Source: Reinekea marinisedimentorum (lineage in GTDB: Bacteria; Pseudomonadota; Gammaproteobacteria; Pseudomonadales; Natronospirillaceae). From it: a stretch of DNA of 64,000 bases. Shown here piece after piece: positions 45,073-54,199 of the stretch. The position numbers were made by a program, and so were the translations under genes. The DNA is taken from positions 62,001 through 126,000 of the forward strand of contig NZ_SLZR01000002.1 of assembly GCF_004341165.1 (NCBI RefSeq). The letters run 5' to 3'. How positions within the stretch are numbered: position 1 is the stretch's first letter; each line of letters opens with the position of its first letter. The notes under the pieces are model-generated. The model searched no databases. It worked only from the letters and a program-made list of their open reading frames with translations, and was not told where the DNA came from.

Positions 45073-45840
45073 TTAGTGGCCCAGAATCTGACTCAGGAAC
45101 AGCTGAGTACGCTCGTTCTGCGGGTTCTCAAAGAACTCAGTCGGCGTATTCTGCTCAATTACCTGACCGGCATCCATGAAGATAACGCGGTCAGCAACCT
45201 TCTTAGCAAAGCCCATTTCGTGCGTTACACACAGCATGGTCATGCCTTCCTCTGCCAAAGTAGTCATTACATCCAGTACTTCGGCAATCATTTCAGGGTC
45301 CAGTGCAGAAGTCGGTTCATCGAACAGCATGATTTCCGGCTTCATACAGAGTGAACGTGCAATTGCTACACGCTGCTGCTGACCACCAGAAAGCTGCCCC
45401 GGATATTTGTTAGCCTGATCCGGAATCTTAACGCGCTCTAAGTAATGCATAGCCGTCGCTTCCGCTTCAGACTTAGGAACCTTACGCACCCACATAGGCG
45501 CAAGCGTCAGGTTTTCCAAGATCGTCAGATGCGGGAACAGGTTAAAGTGCTGGAAGCACATACCTACTTCACGACGAACCTCTTCAATGTTCTTAACATC
45601 GTTGGTCAATTCAGTGCCATTAACAATGATCTGACCTTGCTGATGCTCTTCCAGGCGGTTAATACAACGAATCATCGTTGATTTACCAGAACCGGAAGGA
45701 CCACAGATAACGATGCGCTCGCCTTTGGTTACTTCAAGGTTAATGTCTTTAAGCACATGGAACTCACCGTACCACTTATGCATTTGGTTAATTCGAATGA
45801 CAATCTCATCCGATAATTCACGTTGATTTGATTCAGTCAT
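45073..45840 (-). CDS. aapP: Amino-acid ABC transporter ATP-binding protein
   Basis: A 255-residue ATPase of the polar amino-acid importer family. Walker A is GPSGSGKST, the ABC signature is [15 protein letters not shown], and Walker B is [14 protein letters not shown], followed by [15 protein letters not shown]. It is the last gene of the aapJQMP operon (aap: general L-amino acid permease), with an AAGGA ribosome-binding site and 9 bp to aapM. A T-rich bidirectional terminator lies just after it. It energises import through AapQ and AapM at the inner membrane. Confidence 0.96.
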   Translation of the reverse strand: MTESNQRELSDEIVIRINQMHKWYGEFHVLKDINLEVTKGERIVICGPSGSGKSTMIRCINRLEEHQQGQIIVNGTELTNDVKNIEEVRREVGMCFQHFNLFPHLTILENLTLAPMWVRKVPKSEAEATAMHYLERVKIPDQANKYPGQLSGGQQQRVAIARSLCMKPEIMLFDEPTSALDPEMIAEVLDVMTTLAEEGMTMLCVTHEMGFAKKVADRVIFMDAGQVIEQNTPTEFFENPQNERTQLFLSQILGH

Positions 45841-45849
45841 TTCGTTTCC

Positions 45850-46971
45850 TTAATTTCTGTGGCCGGTGTTCAGGACGCGTTCCAGGTGCTGCGAGTAACT
45901 ACTCATGCTGAAACAGAATACGAAGAATCCAACAGCAGCAAAAACGTAGCCTTCTACAGTGAAGCCAAGCCAATTAGGGTTGGTTGCCGCCAGCTGAGCC
46001 ATACCCAACAGGTCAAACAAACCAATAATTAATACGAGGGTTGTATCTTTAAACAGCCCGATAAAAGTATTTACGATACCCGGGATTACCATCTTCAGTG
46101 CTTGCGGAAGAATAATAAGAATCATGCTCTTAGGGTAGTTTAAGCCCAGCGCGGCTGCGGCTTCATACTGCCCTTTCGGGATGGCCTGCAGACCACCACG
46201 CACCACTTCAGCCATATAGGCAGAAGAGAACAGGATAACGCCCACTAATACGCGTAACAGCTTATCGGGGCTGAGGCTTTCCGGCACAAACAGCGGAAAC
46301 ATGACAGATGCCATGAACAACACGGTAATCAGCGGAATGCCTCGCCAAAACTCGATAAATACCACACAGAATGACTTAATCACCGGCATATTCGAGCGAC
46401 GCCCTAACGCCAGTAAAATACCCAACGGTAACGATAAAACAATACCGGAAACGGCGATCACCAGCGTCAGGAACAGACCACCCCAGCGAGGTGTCTCAAC
46501 CACTTCCAGACCAAAGCCGCCACCGTAATACAGGTAGAAGCAAATAATCGGGTACACCACCAGTAAAAAGGCCGCCAGGACCAGCTTGATCTTTTTAGGC
46601 ACTGCGCTGAAGAACAACGGTATCGCTGCCACGATGGCAATGACGTAAGAAAGATTAATACGCCAGATGGAATCGCTTGGATAGCGGCCATACAGCAACT
46701 GATCGAACCAGACCCGGATAAACACCCAGCAGGCACCATCTTTGGTACAGGCGTCTTTTGAGTCTCCGGTCCAGTCGGCATAGATAATGGCCCACTTCAG
46801 CAGCGGCGGTAACAACGTAATGATCACATAGAAAGAAAACAGCGTCAGAATGGAGTTGAGCACTCCGTTAAACATGTTTTCTTTCAGCCAGAACAGCACG
46901 CCGACCGTATTATTTGGTGGCGGCAGGTTGGGATGCTGACCTACTGGATACTTTTGCGTAGTCATATTCAT
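45850..46971 (-). CDS. aapM: Amino-acid ABC transporter permease AapM
   Basis: A 373-residue inner-membrane permease, long for the HisM/QM family because of an N-terminal extension of about 150 residues with extra membrane segments, as usual for AapM. The coupling EAA-type loop is seen as EVVRGGLQAIPKGQYEAAAALGLNYPKSMILIILPQALK, split around residues 260-300. It pairs with AapQ to form the channel. It lies 6 bp after aapQ and 9 bp before aapP within one operon. Confidence 0.94.
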   Translation of the reverse strand: MNMTTQKYPVGQHPNLPPPNNTVGVLFWLKENMFNGVLNSILTLFSFYVIITLLPPLLKWAIIYADWTGDSKDACTKDGACWVFIRVWFDQLLYGRYPSDSIWRINLSYVIAIVAAIPLFFSAVPKKIKLVLAAFLLVVYPIICFYLYYGGGFGLEVVETPRWGGLFLTLVIAVSGIVLSLPLGILLALGRRSNMPVIKSFCVVFIEFWRGIPLITVLFMASVMFPLFVPESLSPDKLLRVLVGVILFSSAYMAEVVRGGLQAIPKGQYEAAAALGLNYPKSMILIILPQALKMVIPGIVNTFIGLFKDTTLVLIIGLFDLLGMAQLAATNPNWLGFTVEGYVFAAVGFFVFCFSMSSYSQHLERVLNTGHRN

Positions 46972-46977
46972 TTACTC

Positions 46978-48168
46978 CTATCGCTCTACTAACGCTTTCG
47001 AGGCGTTATACCAGTTCATCAGAGATGAAATTGTCAGGCTGAGGAACAGATACACAGCCAACGTCATCCCCATAATTTCCACGGCCTGACCTGTCTGGTT
47101 CAGTGCGGTACCCGCAAAGATTGAAACCAGATCCGGGTAGGCGATCGCAGCTGCCAGTGAGGAGTTTTTAGTCAGGTTCAGATACTGCGACGTTAGAGGT
47201 GGAATAATGACGCGCATCGCCTGAGGAATAATCACCAAACGGGTTGTCCAGGAAGGCTTCAGCCCCAGCGAGTAGGCAGCTTCAGTCTGGCCCTTATCGA
47301 CCGACATAATACCGGCACGCACAATTTCCGCGATAAACGAAGAGGTATAGATTGAAAGCGCAAACACCAGAGCCGAGAACTCAGGCGTCATCACCATTCC
47401 GCCCCGGAAGTTAAAGCCTTTAAGCTCAGGGATATCCCAGCTCACCGGGAATCCAGTGCCAATCAGCGCCAACAGTGGCAGCCCGATAATCAGCCCCAGC
47501 GATGTGTAAAACACAGGGAAACGCTCACCGGTATTTTCCATTCGCTTCTTAGCCCAGATACGCAAAACAATGATGCCAACAATGGCGGCAATCAATGCAA
47601 ACAGAATCAGGCCAGAGCCGTCTTCAAAAATGGGTTTAGGACCATAAAGACCACGGTTGGAAAGGAAGATAATGTCAAAGAAATTATCAGCTTGCTTCGG
47701 GTTCTTCAGCGGACGCAATACAGCGAAATACCAGAAGAAGAGTTGCAGAAGCAGCGGAATATTACGCAATGTATCAACATAAACAGCCGATAAGCGTGCC
47801 ACCAGCCAGTTTTTTGAAAGACGGGCAACCCCCATGATAAAGCCAAGGATTGTCGCCAGAAATACACCAATTACAGACACCTTAATGGTGTTCAGCAAAC
47901 CCACCAGGAAGGCGGTAAAGAATGACGAGCTTTCATCGTACGGTATGAGCGTCTCTGCAATCTTAAAACCCGTACTCGTTTCCAAAAAGCCAAAGCCCGA
48001 GGAAATACCACGCGCTTCCAGGTTAAGCATGGTGTTTCGAATAAGGGTAAAAAGCACCACAACTACCAGCAACAGAAACACACCCTGAAAGACCAGCGCC
48101 CGTTTGTCAGGGTCGCGCCAGAAAGGGGGTTTTGCCGGAGTAGACGATTTGGTTTGATCAGTCACCAA
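46978..48168 (-). CDS. aapQ: Amino-acid ABC transporter permease AapQ
   Basis: A 396-residue inner-membrane permease, the partner of AapM. The N-terminus is polar, followed by a membrane segment (ALVFQGVFLLLVVVVLFTLI). It then has the extended central region typical of AapQ and the EAA loop EIVRAGIMSVDKGQTEAAYSLGLKPSWTTRLVIIPQAMR. The homologous system in Rhizobium imports a wide range of L-amino acids and is under nitrogen control. It is separated from aapJ by 107 bp containing a stable hairpin that may lower its expression relative to the binding protein. Confidence 0.94.
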   Translation of the reverse strand: MVTDQTKSSTPAKPPFWRDPDKRALVFQGVFLLLVVVVLFTLIRNTMLNLEARGISSGFGFLETSTGFKIAETLIPYDESSSFFTAFLVGLLNTIKVSVIGVFLATILGFIMGVARLSKNWLVARLSAVYVDTLRNIPLLLQLFFWYFAVLRPLKNPKQADNFFDIIFLSNRGLYGPKPIFEDGSGLILFALIAAIVGIIVLRIWAKKRMENTGERFPVFYTSLGLIIGLPLLALIGTGFPVSWDIPELKGFNFRGGMVMTPEFSALVFALSIYTSSFIAEIVRAGIMSVDKGQTEAAYSLGLKPSWTTRLVIIPQAMRVIIPPLTSQYLNLTKNSSLAAAIAYPDLVSIFAGTALNQTGQAVEIMGMTLAVYLFLSLTISSLMNWYNASKALVER

Positions 48169-48234
48169 TCTGTCTCCAATATTATTTATGTGCTCGAAGC
48201 GAGCGATTTACTACGGTTCTTTTAGAGTAATTAC

Positions 48235-48255
48235 GGGAGGGCTGAACGCCCTCCC
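48235..48255 (-). other. Processing/attenuation hairpin between aapJ and aapQ
   Basis: A perfect 8-bp stem (GGGAGGGC, 48235-48242, with 48248-48255) and 5-nt loop without a T tract, 20 bp after aapJ. Such hairpins commonly protect the binding-protein mRNA and reduce permease expression. Confidence 0.6.
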
Positions 48256-48275
48256 AGAATTGAGCGCAGGTTATA

Positions 48276-49298
48276 TTAACGCAGTGGTGGCGCGTACATG
48301 ATACCGCCTTTGCTCCACAGGTTGTTCAAACCACGCGGCAATTCAAGAGGCGCTACGTTGCGCTCCCAGATTTCACCGTAGTTACCTACCTGAGAAATAA
48401 CGTTTACAGCCCAGTCTGCTTCCAGACCCAGGTTTTCACCCAGAGAGCCTTCAGCACCAACGAAACGTTTTACAGCAGGCGCAGCATCTTTGTTCGCTGC
48501 AGCAGCTTTGATGTTAGAAGAATTCAGACCCATCTCTTCCGCTTCAACAGTCACGAAGATAGACCATTTAACGATGTCGAAGAACTGGTCATCGCCGTGT
48601 GCTACAGCAGGGCCTAATGGCTCTTTAGAGATGATTTCAGGCAGCACTATGTGTGCTTCCGGCTCAGCCAGTTTAGTACGCTGTGCAGCCAGACCTGATG
48701 CATCGGTAGAATAAACGTCACAACGGCCAGCGTCGTAAGCAGCAACAACTTCGTCAGACTTTTCGAAAACAACAGGCTCGAACGTCATGCCGTGTTGAGA
48801 GAAGTAGTCTGCCATGTTCAGCTCAGTAGTCGTACCCTGGTTAGTACACAGAGAAGCACCGTCCAGTTCCAGAGCTGAGGTTACACCCAGATCTTTACGA
48901 ACCATAAAGCCCTGGCCGTCATAATAAGTTACGCCAGCGAAGTTGATACCCATTGAAGTATCACGAGACTGTGTCCAGGTAGTGTTACGTGACAGCATGT
49001 CGATTTCACCAGACTGCAGCGCAGTGAATCGCTCTTTAGCAGACAGAGGAGTATATTTAACTGCGTCTGCATCGCCGAAGATGGCAGCGGCGGTTGTACG
49101 ACAGAAATCTACATCCAGACCAGTCCAGTTACCTTTCTCGTCTGCATTAGAAAAACCAGGCAAGCCCTGGCTCACACCACACTGAATAAAACCTTTCTCT
49201 TTGATTGAATCAAGAGTCGCGCCTGCGTGCGCTGTGCCCATCATAAGTGTTGAAGCTACAGCAACACTTAGGGACGAAAGTACAACTTTCTTAATCAT
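48276..49298 (-). CDS. aapJ: Amino-acid ABC transporter substrate-binding protein
   Basis: A 340-residue periplasmic binding protein. The signal peptide ends near GTAHAG (about residue 26), then GATLDSIKEKGFIQCGVSQGLPGFSNADEKGNWTGLDVDF, which is the standard start of the AapJ group, split across strand and loop. The protein is the first and probably most strongly expressed gene of the operon. The upstream 280 bp contain a sigma-54-like element, an NtrC-like dyad and a larger inverted repeat, suggesting nitrogen control. Codon choice looks biased toward high expression. Confidence 0.96.
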   Translation of the reverse strand: MIKKVVLSSLSVAVASTLMMGTAHAGATLDSIKEKGFIQCGVSQGLPGFSNADEKGNWTGLDVDFCRTTAAAIFGDADAVKYTPLSAKERFTALQSGEIDMLSRNTTWTQSRDTSMGINFAGVTYYDGQGFMVRKDLGVTSALELDGASLCTNQGTTTELNMADYFSQHGMTFEPVVFEKSDEVVAAYDAGRCDVYSTDASGLAAQRTKLAEPEAHIVLPEIISKEPLGPAVAHGDDQFFDIVKWSIFVTVEAEEMGLNSSNIKAAAANKDAAPAVKRFVGAEGSLGENLGLEADWAVNVISQVGNYGEIWERNVAPLELPRGLNNLWSKGGIMYAPPLR

Positions 49299-49431
49299 TT
49301 GAGTCTCCTAGATTTATTTTTTGCTAAAAAGCGAAGGCATTTAGTAGTTAACCTTTCTGATTAAAGCGAAGTCAGACTATCACGGGTTATTTCAAAATCG
49401 AAGACGTCGAAAATGGCTAAAATTAGCCAGC

Positions 49432-49445
49432 GCATTAAATTTGCC
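49432..49445 (-). promoter_or_regulatory. Possible sigma-54 promoter of aapJQMP
   Basis: On the minus strand GG (49445-49444), ten bases, then GC (49433-49432), inside GGGCAAATTTAATGC. It keeps GGCA and TGC of the consensus TGGCAC-N5-TTGC. A start near 49420 would leave a leader of about 120 nt before aapJ. Confidence 0.4.
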
Positions 49446-49460
49446 CTATAACAGTGCGCG

Positions 49461-49517
49461 CCCTGTATTGGGGCATTTTGGGCGCACACTGATGTTGCGA
49501 ATACCCCAAAAACAGGG
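49461..49517. promoter_or_regulatory. Inverted repeat with central NtrC-like dyad upstream of aapJ
   Basis: An imperfect inverted repeat (CCCTGTATTGGGG, 49461-49473, against CCCCAAAAACAGGG, 49504-49517) flanks a dyad GCAC-N7-TTGC at 49484-49498. That dyad has the half-site spacing of NtrC sites (GCAC-N7-GTGC) with one mismatch. It lies about 65-80 bp upstream of the predicted sigma-54 start, in reach of an enhancer-binding protein. Confidence 0.4.
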
Positions 49518-49579
49518 GAAATTTCATCTTTTTTAAGTGTCAGATTATTGTAAATTTTTTGCATGCATTAGACCTTAGT

Positions 49580-50020
49580 CTAATGAGTAGTTGCACCTTC
49601 GTTAAATTCAGACCACCAATATTCAGCCAACTCTATTTGCTCCTGCTGGTCTACAGCCCATTGCGCTTTACCCCACCAGGAAAAAAACAAATACAGCTGA
49701 CCATCGATAATTCGGTAGATCTTAGGGTTCGCGGTCACCAGGTGTCCGTCACTCAAACCATTGGCGCAGTGCCCGTCAAATCTGGGCTCATAGCGTTCGG
49801 GCTCTTCTTTGAACAATGCCAGGTTGTGCTGACTTGAGAAATGCCAGACTCTGCCATTCCATTCTGTCTGAAAGCGGCTTTCGCCCTGCACGGGCTTTTT
49901 TTCCGTAAAGTAAGAAACGACGTCATAGCCGGATATCGCCAATTCCACCCTGTCGCTGGCATTTACAAACGAAACCAAAAACAACGACAACACAGCAAAG
50001 GCAAGCGAGATAGTACGCAT
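49580..50020 (-). CDS. Exported YHS-domain protein
   Basis: A 146-residue protein with an N-terminal signal peptide (about 1-21, LFLVSFVNAS) and a YHS domain. The latter is seen as AISGYDVVSYF, the WNGRVWHFSSQHNLALF core, and FDGHCANGLSDG near the C-terminal half. YHS domains are often tied to metal, especially copper, handling, but in this periplasmic form the role is not established. It is divergent from aapJ with 280 bp between them and 69 bp downstream of nothing else in its strand, so it appears monocistronic. Confidence 0.8.
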   Translation of the reverse strand: MRTISLAFAVLSLFLVSFVNASDRVELAISGYDVVSYFTEKKPVQGESRFQTEWNGRVWHFSSQHNLALFKEEPERYEPRFDGHCANGLSDGHLVTANPKIYRIIDGQLYLFFSWWGKAQWAVDQQEQIELAEYWWSEFNEGATTH

Positions 50021-50089
50021 GAATTGAACTCCTTAGTTGAACGGTGCTTTGAGCGACCAACGCAACAGAAGTTCAATAGAAAGCCATAC

Positions 50090-51037
50090 TCAGAGTAAAA
50101 TAAGCTCTTTCAGGCGGGCGGGCTCTTTGAAGGTCCAGGCCAGAATGCGGCTGCTTTTATTACCCTGCGTCATGGAGATTACCTTATGGTCCAGAGTACC
50201 GGCAGCACGGACAATCTTGACCAGTGGCGATACATTCGCGCCATTGGAAATCAATGAGGTAAACCAGCCAACCTGGCTGCCATAGCCGGCACTTTCCCGG
50301 ATCATCTGTTTAATGAACGCCAATTCACCGCCGTCACAAAACAGTTCACTGGCACTGCCGCCAAAATTAGCGGAGGGTTTCACGGCCGTGTTCGCACCGG
50401 GCTTGGTACGGCTGAGGTTTCGGGTCTTGCGCATTCTGGCGCTTGACGCCTCTGCCTGGCTTTTAAAGAACGGCGGATTGCACATCGTCAGTTGAAAGTA
50501 ATCTTCTTTCTGTATAACGCCATCAAAGATACGTTTCGGGTCGGACTGCCGCCTTATAGAGACTGATGACTGCAAATTCCGGTTGCCGGCGATAATTTCG
50601 GCGGCATTTTCAATTGAGACCGGGTCAACCTCTGAGGCAACGAATTGCCAGTGATACATCTGACTGCCCACAATGGGGTATATAAGGTTAGCCCCGGTAC
50701 CGACATCCAATGCCCGGATATTCAACCCTTTAAAGTTCTTCCGGTTAGCGCTCTGCAACAGCAGATCTGCCGTATAATGAACGTAATCCGACCGCCCCGG
50801 GATGGGCGGGCAAAGGTAGCCCGGAGGAATATCCCAGTTACTCACCCCATAGTAATGCTTCAACAAGGCTCGATTGAGCTCCAGTACCGAGAGTGGGTTG
50901 GCAAAATCGATGGTTAACTCATCACGCGGGTTTTTAGTCAGGTGAGCGGCCAGAGGTGGATGACTTTTGCACAACAGAGCCAGGTCGTAGCGCCCTTTAT
51001 GTAGGTTTCTTTCATGCAAAATGCCTTTAGATTTCAA
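50090..51037 (-). CDS. rlmF: 23S rRNA (adenine-1618-N6)-methyltransferase
   Basis: A 315-residue SAM-dependent methyltransferase modifying A1618 of 23S rRNA. The TTG at 51037 is chosen as start because the protein then begins MKSKGILHERNLHKGRYDL, like E. coli RlmF, and GAGG lies 9 nt upstream; the frame stays open to 51229 but adds unrelated residues. Visible are YLCPPIPGRSDYVHY, the SAM-binding ALDVGTGANLIYP motif, and the catalytic MCNPPFFKS motif (NPPF). It is monocistronic, ending 69 bp before the YHS gene start. Confidence 0.93.
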   Translation of the reverse strand: MKSKGILHERNLHKGRYDLALLCKSHPPLAAHLTKNPRDELTIDFANPLSVLELNRALLKHYYGVSNWDIPPGYLCPPIPGRSDYVHYTADLLLQSANRKNFKGLNIRALDVGTGANLIYPIVGSQMYHWQFVASEVDPVSIENAAEIIAGNRNLQSSVSIRRQSDPKRIFDGVIQKEDYFQLTMCNPPFFKSQAEASSARMRKTRNLSRTKPGANTAVKPSANFGGSASELFCDGGELAFIKQMIRESAGYGSQVGWFTSLISNGANVSPLVKIVRAAGTLDHKVISMTQGNKSSRILAWTFKEPARLKELILL

Positions 51038-51360
51038 CTGCTTATACCTCTTAAATAACAAAACCGGAAAGACCCGGGGCGAATACAATAAATTATTGCT
51101 GCTTTCTATAGTACTGTACAATCCGCCTGACAGGCTTAATCGGTCTGTGCAGAGCCCTGTCTCACTTGTGGGCAACCGAGTCTGCAAAATGACACATTGC
51201 CGAATCGTGTAGCGCCTCAAAGCAGGCAAGCGTTGACCAGAATCAATGTGGTGCTAATGAAATAAAATTACATTTGTCGGCCATTTTTTTGGTTATATTT
51301 ACAAAAAGCTGTAATTACCCAAAACAACACAATTTTCTTATCCCAACTGGAACTCTACTG
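51038..51360. other. Intergenic region between rlmF and the DUF3360 gene
   Basis: A 323-bp region between divergent starts. On the minus strand CTGTCA and TATAGA spaced 17 bp apart (about 51108-51136) may be the rlmF promoter. The 100 bp before the transporter gene are AT-rich. I see no ORF, RNA gene or clear operator in it. Confidence 0.4.
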
Positions 51361-52839
51361 ATGCTAAATTCAAACGAAGCAGAAGTAAGCGTAGAAGAAA
51401 AAAGCTACGCGGAACTTCACCGCCCTGCCTCTGAATTTGAAACACGCAGTGATTACTTAGATCACGAACTGATTATTATGAAGCCACGCCGCTGGCGCCT
51501 GAACCTGCCTGGCCGTGACTTCCGCTTTGAACTGGAAGACTTAGTACCGGCAATCGCAGGTACCATCGGCATTACCGTTATGTACTCCGCGGTAATGACC
51601 TCCTGGGCAAATGGCTTCGGCTTAGATGCGAACTTCATCATCGAAAACGTTCGCGTTGAAATGCTGGTTTCGGCCTTCTTCTTCTGCATCATTACCTCCG
51701 GTTTCCTGAACCCGCGTGCAAACCTGGCCGGCAACCATGGCCCAATGATCCCGCTGATCGGCATGATCGCGGCTTCCGGTGCACACCCTCTGGCACTGGC
51801 TATTCTGCTGGGTATCTTTGGTTTGATCCTTAGTATCACGAAAGGCGGCTCCCGCCTGGTTACCCTGACGGGCGACGGTGTTGCCGGTGGTCTGCTGGTA
51901 TACCTTGGCCTGTCCGGTTCGATCTCTCAGATCAACTCGCTGATCAGCTGGTCTGCCGATGTTGGCGTTGCGCACGTTGGCTTCATCGTATTGCTGGTTA
52001 ATATTATCCTGTATTCCTACCTTGCCCGTGTTGGTAAGCGCTGGCTGGCAATTCCTGCCTGCTCCGTACTCGCGGTAGTCGTTGCACTGGTATTGGGTGC
52101 CCCCTTTGAATTTAAAACAGCACCCGGCCTGCCTAACCTGAACCCTGCTTACTGGTGGCTGTCCACCGAAACCGGCTGGAAACTGGGCCTGCCAAACATG
52201 CAGCACTTTATTGCTTCTCTGCCGTTCGCGTTGCTGGCTGTCGCCATGTGGTCTCCAGACTTCCTTGGCCACCGCATCTTCCAGGAACTGAACTACCCAC
52301 GCCAGGCCAAGAACACCCTGATGGATGTTGATGACACCATGACCGGCTGTGCAATTCGTCAGATCGTTGGTACTACGTTCGGCGGCGGTAACGTAACGTC
52401 CTCTTGGGGTACTTACATGATCCCTGCGGCCATTGCTAAGCGCCCAATCCCGGCTGGCGGTATTCTGCTGGGTACCCTGTGTATCATTATTGCGATTGCC
52501 GGCTATCCGATGGATATCACCGTATGGCGTCCGGTAATGAGTATCGCACTGCTGGTGGGTGTATTCCTGCCACTGCTGGAAGCCGGTATGCAAATGGTTA
52601 AAGACACCAAAGATTCTCAATCTGCCGGTATCACCATCTTCTCATCTGCAGTTGTTAACCCGGTGTTCGGCTGGGCTATCACCATGCTGCTGGATAACAA
52701 CGGCCTGATCGGTGACAAAGAACGCGCTAAGACGCTGTCTTTCGCAGACCGCATCATCATTCCGCTGAGTGCATTCATCATCTCCGGCGTCGCAATGGCT
52801 GCTGTGGGTATGCTGCCGGGCATCCCTGCCCTGCTGTAA
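51361..52839 (+). CDS. DUF3360 family membrane transporter
   Basis: A 492-residue inner-membrane protein with about 12-14 hydrophobic segments. The start at 51361 is chosen because GGAAC lies about 10 nt upstream and the extra residues from 51274 are unlike the family. It matches DUF3360, an uncharacterised family that appears related to the SulP/NCS2 transporter fold. Notable polar motifs inside membrane segments are NPRANLAGNHGPMIPLIG, which recalls substrate-binding half-helices of that fold, and TTFGGGNVTSSWGTYM. The substrate is unknown and the neighbours give no clue. Its own terminator follows. Confidence 0.75.
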   Translation: MLNSNEAEVSVEEKSYAELHRPASEFETRSDYLDHELIIMKPRRWRLNLPGRDFRFELEDLVPAIAGTIGITVMYSAVMTSWANGFGLDANFIIENVRVEMLVSAFFFCIITSGFLNPRANLAGNHGPMIPLIGMIAASGAHPLALAILLGIFGLILSITKGGSRLVTLTGDGVAGGLLVYLGLSGSISQINSLISWSADVGVAHVGFIVLLVNIILYSYLARVGKRWLAIPACSVLAVVVALVLGAPFEFKTAPGLPNLNPAYWWLSTETGWKLGLPNMQHFIASLPFALLAVAMWSPDFLGHRIFQELNYPRQAKNTLMDVDDTMTGCAIRQIVGTTFGGGNVTSSWGTYMIPAAIAKRPIPAGGILLGTLCIIIAIAGYPMDITVWRPVMSIALLVGVFLPLLEAGMQMVKDTKDSQSAGITIFSSAVVNPVFGWAITMLLDNNGLIGDKERAKTLSFADRIIIPLSAFIISGVAMAAVGMLPGIPALL

Positions 52840-52861
52840 CCATGAACCTTGCTCTGTAACT

Positions 52862-52890
52862 AAAAACGCCGGCTAGTTGCCGGCGTTTTT
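52862..52890. terminator. Bidirectional terminator after the DUF3360 gene
   Basis: A 12-bp perfect stem (AAAAACGCCGGC, 52862-52873, with 52879-52890) and 5-nt loop, with A and T runs giving function on both strands; the convergent elyC-like gene ends 4 bp away. Confidence 0.93.
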
Positions 52891-52893
52891 GTA

Positions 52894-53700
52894 TCAGCTG
52901 CAGTCACTCTCGGGAAACAGCGACATCGTTTTACCGGTCACTCTGTAAACCAGCAATCCAACCCACTCGTGTAAAGCATGCTCCAGATCACTCAGGTGAT
53001 ACGCAAACGCCCAATGCGGCGTTAAACGGCCGCCCCAATAAAAGTGATCCACCGGGTAGGGAACAACATTCCAGCCTAACTTACAGAACACACCGCGGGC
53101 GCGGGGCATATGATAGGCACTGGTAATCAGCCACCACTCTTCGCTCGCCTGCGGTTGCACCAGGCGCTGAGAAAACAGCCCATTCTCATAGGTGTTCCGG
53201 CTTTTGCTTTCAAAGACCATCCTGCCGGGTTGTACACCCAAACGCTGATAAAACTCCTGGGCAATGTCCGCCTCAGCCAGCCCTTCACCGGAAACCCGGT
53301 TGTTTCCACCGGTAAAGACCAGCCTTGCCTGCGGATACTCCCGAGCCAGCATCGCCATATAAATATCGCGTTCTGCGGCGCCGTTCATTTCCAGTTGACC
53401 CCAATACTCTGAGGGCTGTTTTTGCCAGGCACCGCCAAGCACAATAATGCCGTCCGGTGTGCGGCCCGCATCGGGTAGTTCGGAATAGTGCTTTTCAAGC
53501 GGAATGACCAGCCATTCGCCCACCGGATAGAAGCCAATGCCCAGCACCAGCAGGATCTCTACAGACCATAAAACGGCGGAGCTTTTTTTCTTTCCGGTGT
53601 GTTTAAGAATAAATGCCAGTACCGGCAGTAATACCAGCCAGGTTCCTGGCATCAGGAAGAACCAGGCTATTTTCGAGACGATAAAAAAGAGCGTATCCAC
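52894..53700 (-). CDS. elyC: ElyC/SanA/YdcF-family envelope protein
   Basis: A 268-residue protein with two N-terminal membrane segments (about 5-30 and 42-62) and a periplasmic DUF218 domain. The domain shows DGIIVLGGAWQ, LVFTGGNNRVSGEGLAEADIAQEFYQRLGV and WWLITSAYHMPRA, characteristic of this family. In E. coli ElyC supports peptidoglycan and lipid-carrier metabolism, and the two-helix plan plus length fit ElyC better than SanA. The chemical activity is not established. It is 37 bp downstream of the PilZ gene in the same direction. Confidence 0.82.
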   Translation of the reverse strand: MDTLFFIVSKIAWFFLMPGTWLVLLPVLAFILKHTGKKKSSAVLWSVEILLVLGIGFYPVGEWLVIPLEKHYSELPDAGRTPDGIIVLGGAWQKQPSEYWGQLEMNGAAERDIYMAMLAREYPQARLVFTGGNNRVSGEGLAEADIAQEFYQRLGVQPGRMVFESKSRNTYENGLFSQRLVQPQASEEWWLITSAYHMPRARGVFCKLGWNVVPYPVDHFYWGGRLTPHWAFAYHLSDLEHALHEWVGLLVYRVTGKTMSLFPESDCS

Positions 53701-53737
53701 AGTTACCCCGTGCGTCAGCTAGTTATTTTTGAGGCGA

Positions 53738-54145
53738 TCAACGGGGAAACTTTGGCGCGTACCTGGCAATCCATTCCTCGGCGGCCTGCTCACTGCTCAG
53801 CTCCCTGCCCTCTTCGGATTCTACCTTACGCTTATAGTGCTCGATATGACAAACCTGCTCCACCATCCGGAAACTGAAGGCTTCAGCAGAATCTTTAAAC
53901 TTAACACCCACGTGATAGCAGCTATCAACGCGCCGACACCACTTAACATCACAGTCGGCCTCGAAATTAGGATCCTGAACGTAAATATTCACATGAATGG
54001 ATTCACCGGGAGGAATGTAATTATCGGTCACAAAGCTCAGGCCACCGGCACTGACATCGAGCAGGGCATTGCGCACACAGTAGTAGTGATCACGCATAAT
54101 ACAGTTGATTGGGATATCCGTTGGGTGACGAATGAAGTGACGCAT
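53738..54145 (-). CDS. PilZ-domain protein (c-di-GMP receptor)
   Basis: A 135-residue single-domain PilZ protein. Both c-di-GMP-binding motifs are intact: R-x-x-x-R at the N-terminus (RHFIRH) and D-x-S-x-x-G in LLDVSAGGLSF. The rest forms the PilZ barrel (YIPPGESIHVNIYV and VGVKFKDSAEAFSFRMV) with a charged helical tail. It should act as a small cytosolic receptor whose partner is not known. It precedes the elyC-like gene and may be co-transcribed with it, linking c-di-GMP to the envelope; this is inference. Confidence 0.9.
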   Translation of the reverse strand: MRHFIRHPTDIPINCIMRDHYYCVRNALLDVSAGGLSFVTDNYIPPGESIHVNIYVQDPNFEADCDVKWCRRVDSCYHVGVKFKDSAEAFSFRMVEQVCHIEHYKRKVESEEGRELSSEQAAEEWIARYAPKFPR

Positions 54146-54199
54146 GGACGTTCCTTATGCAACCATTAATTCAGGCTGCATAAGGAAGTATAGACAGCC

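Noticed and set aside
51622-52620. A 332-codon minus-strand frame inside the DUF3360 gene
   Set aside because: It is antisense to a well-supported membrane protein. The translation is rich in Gln, Asn, Arg and Gly, as expected from the complement of hydrophobic codons.
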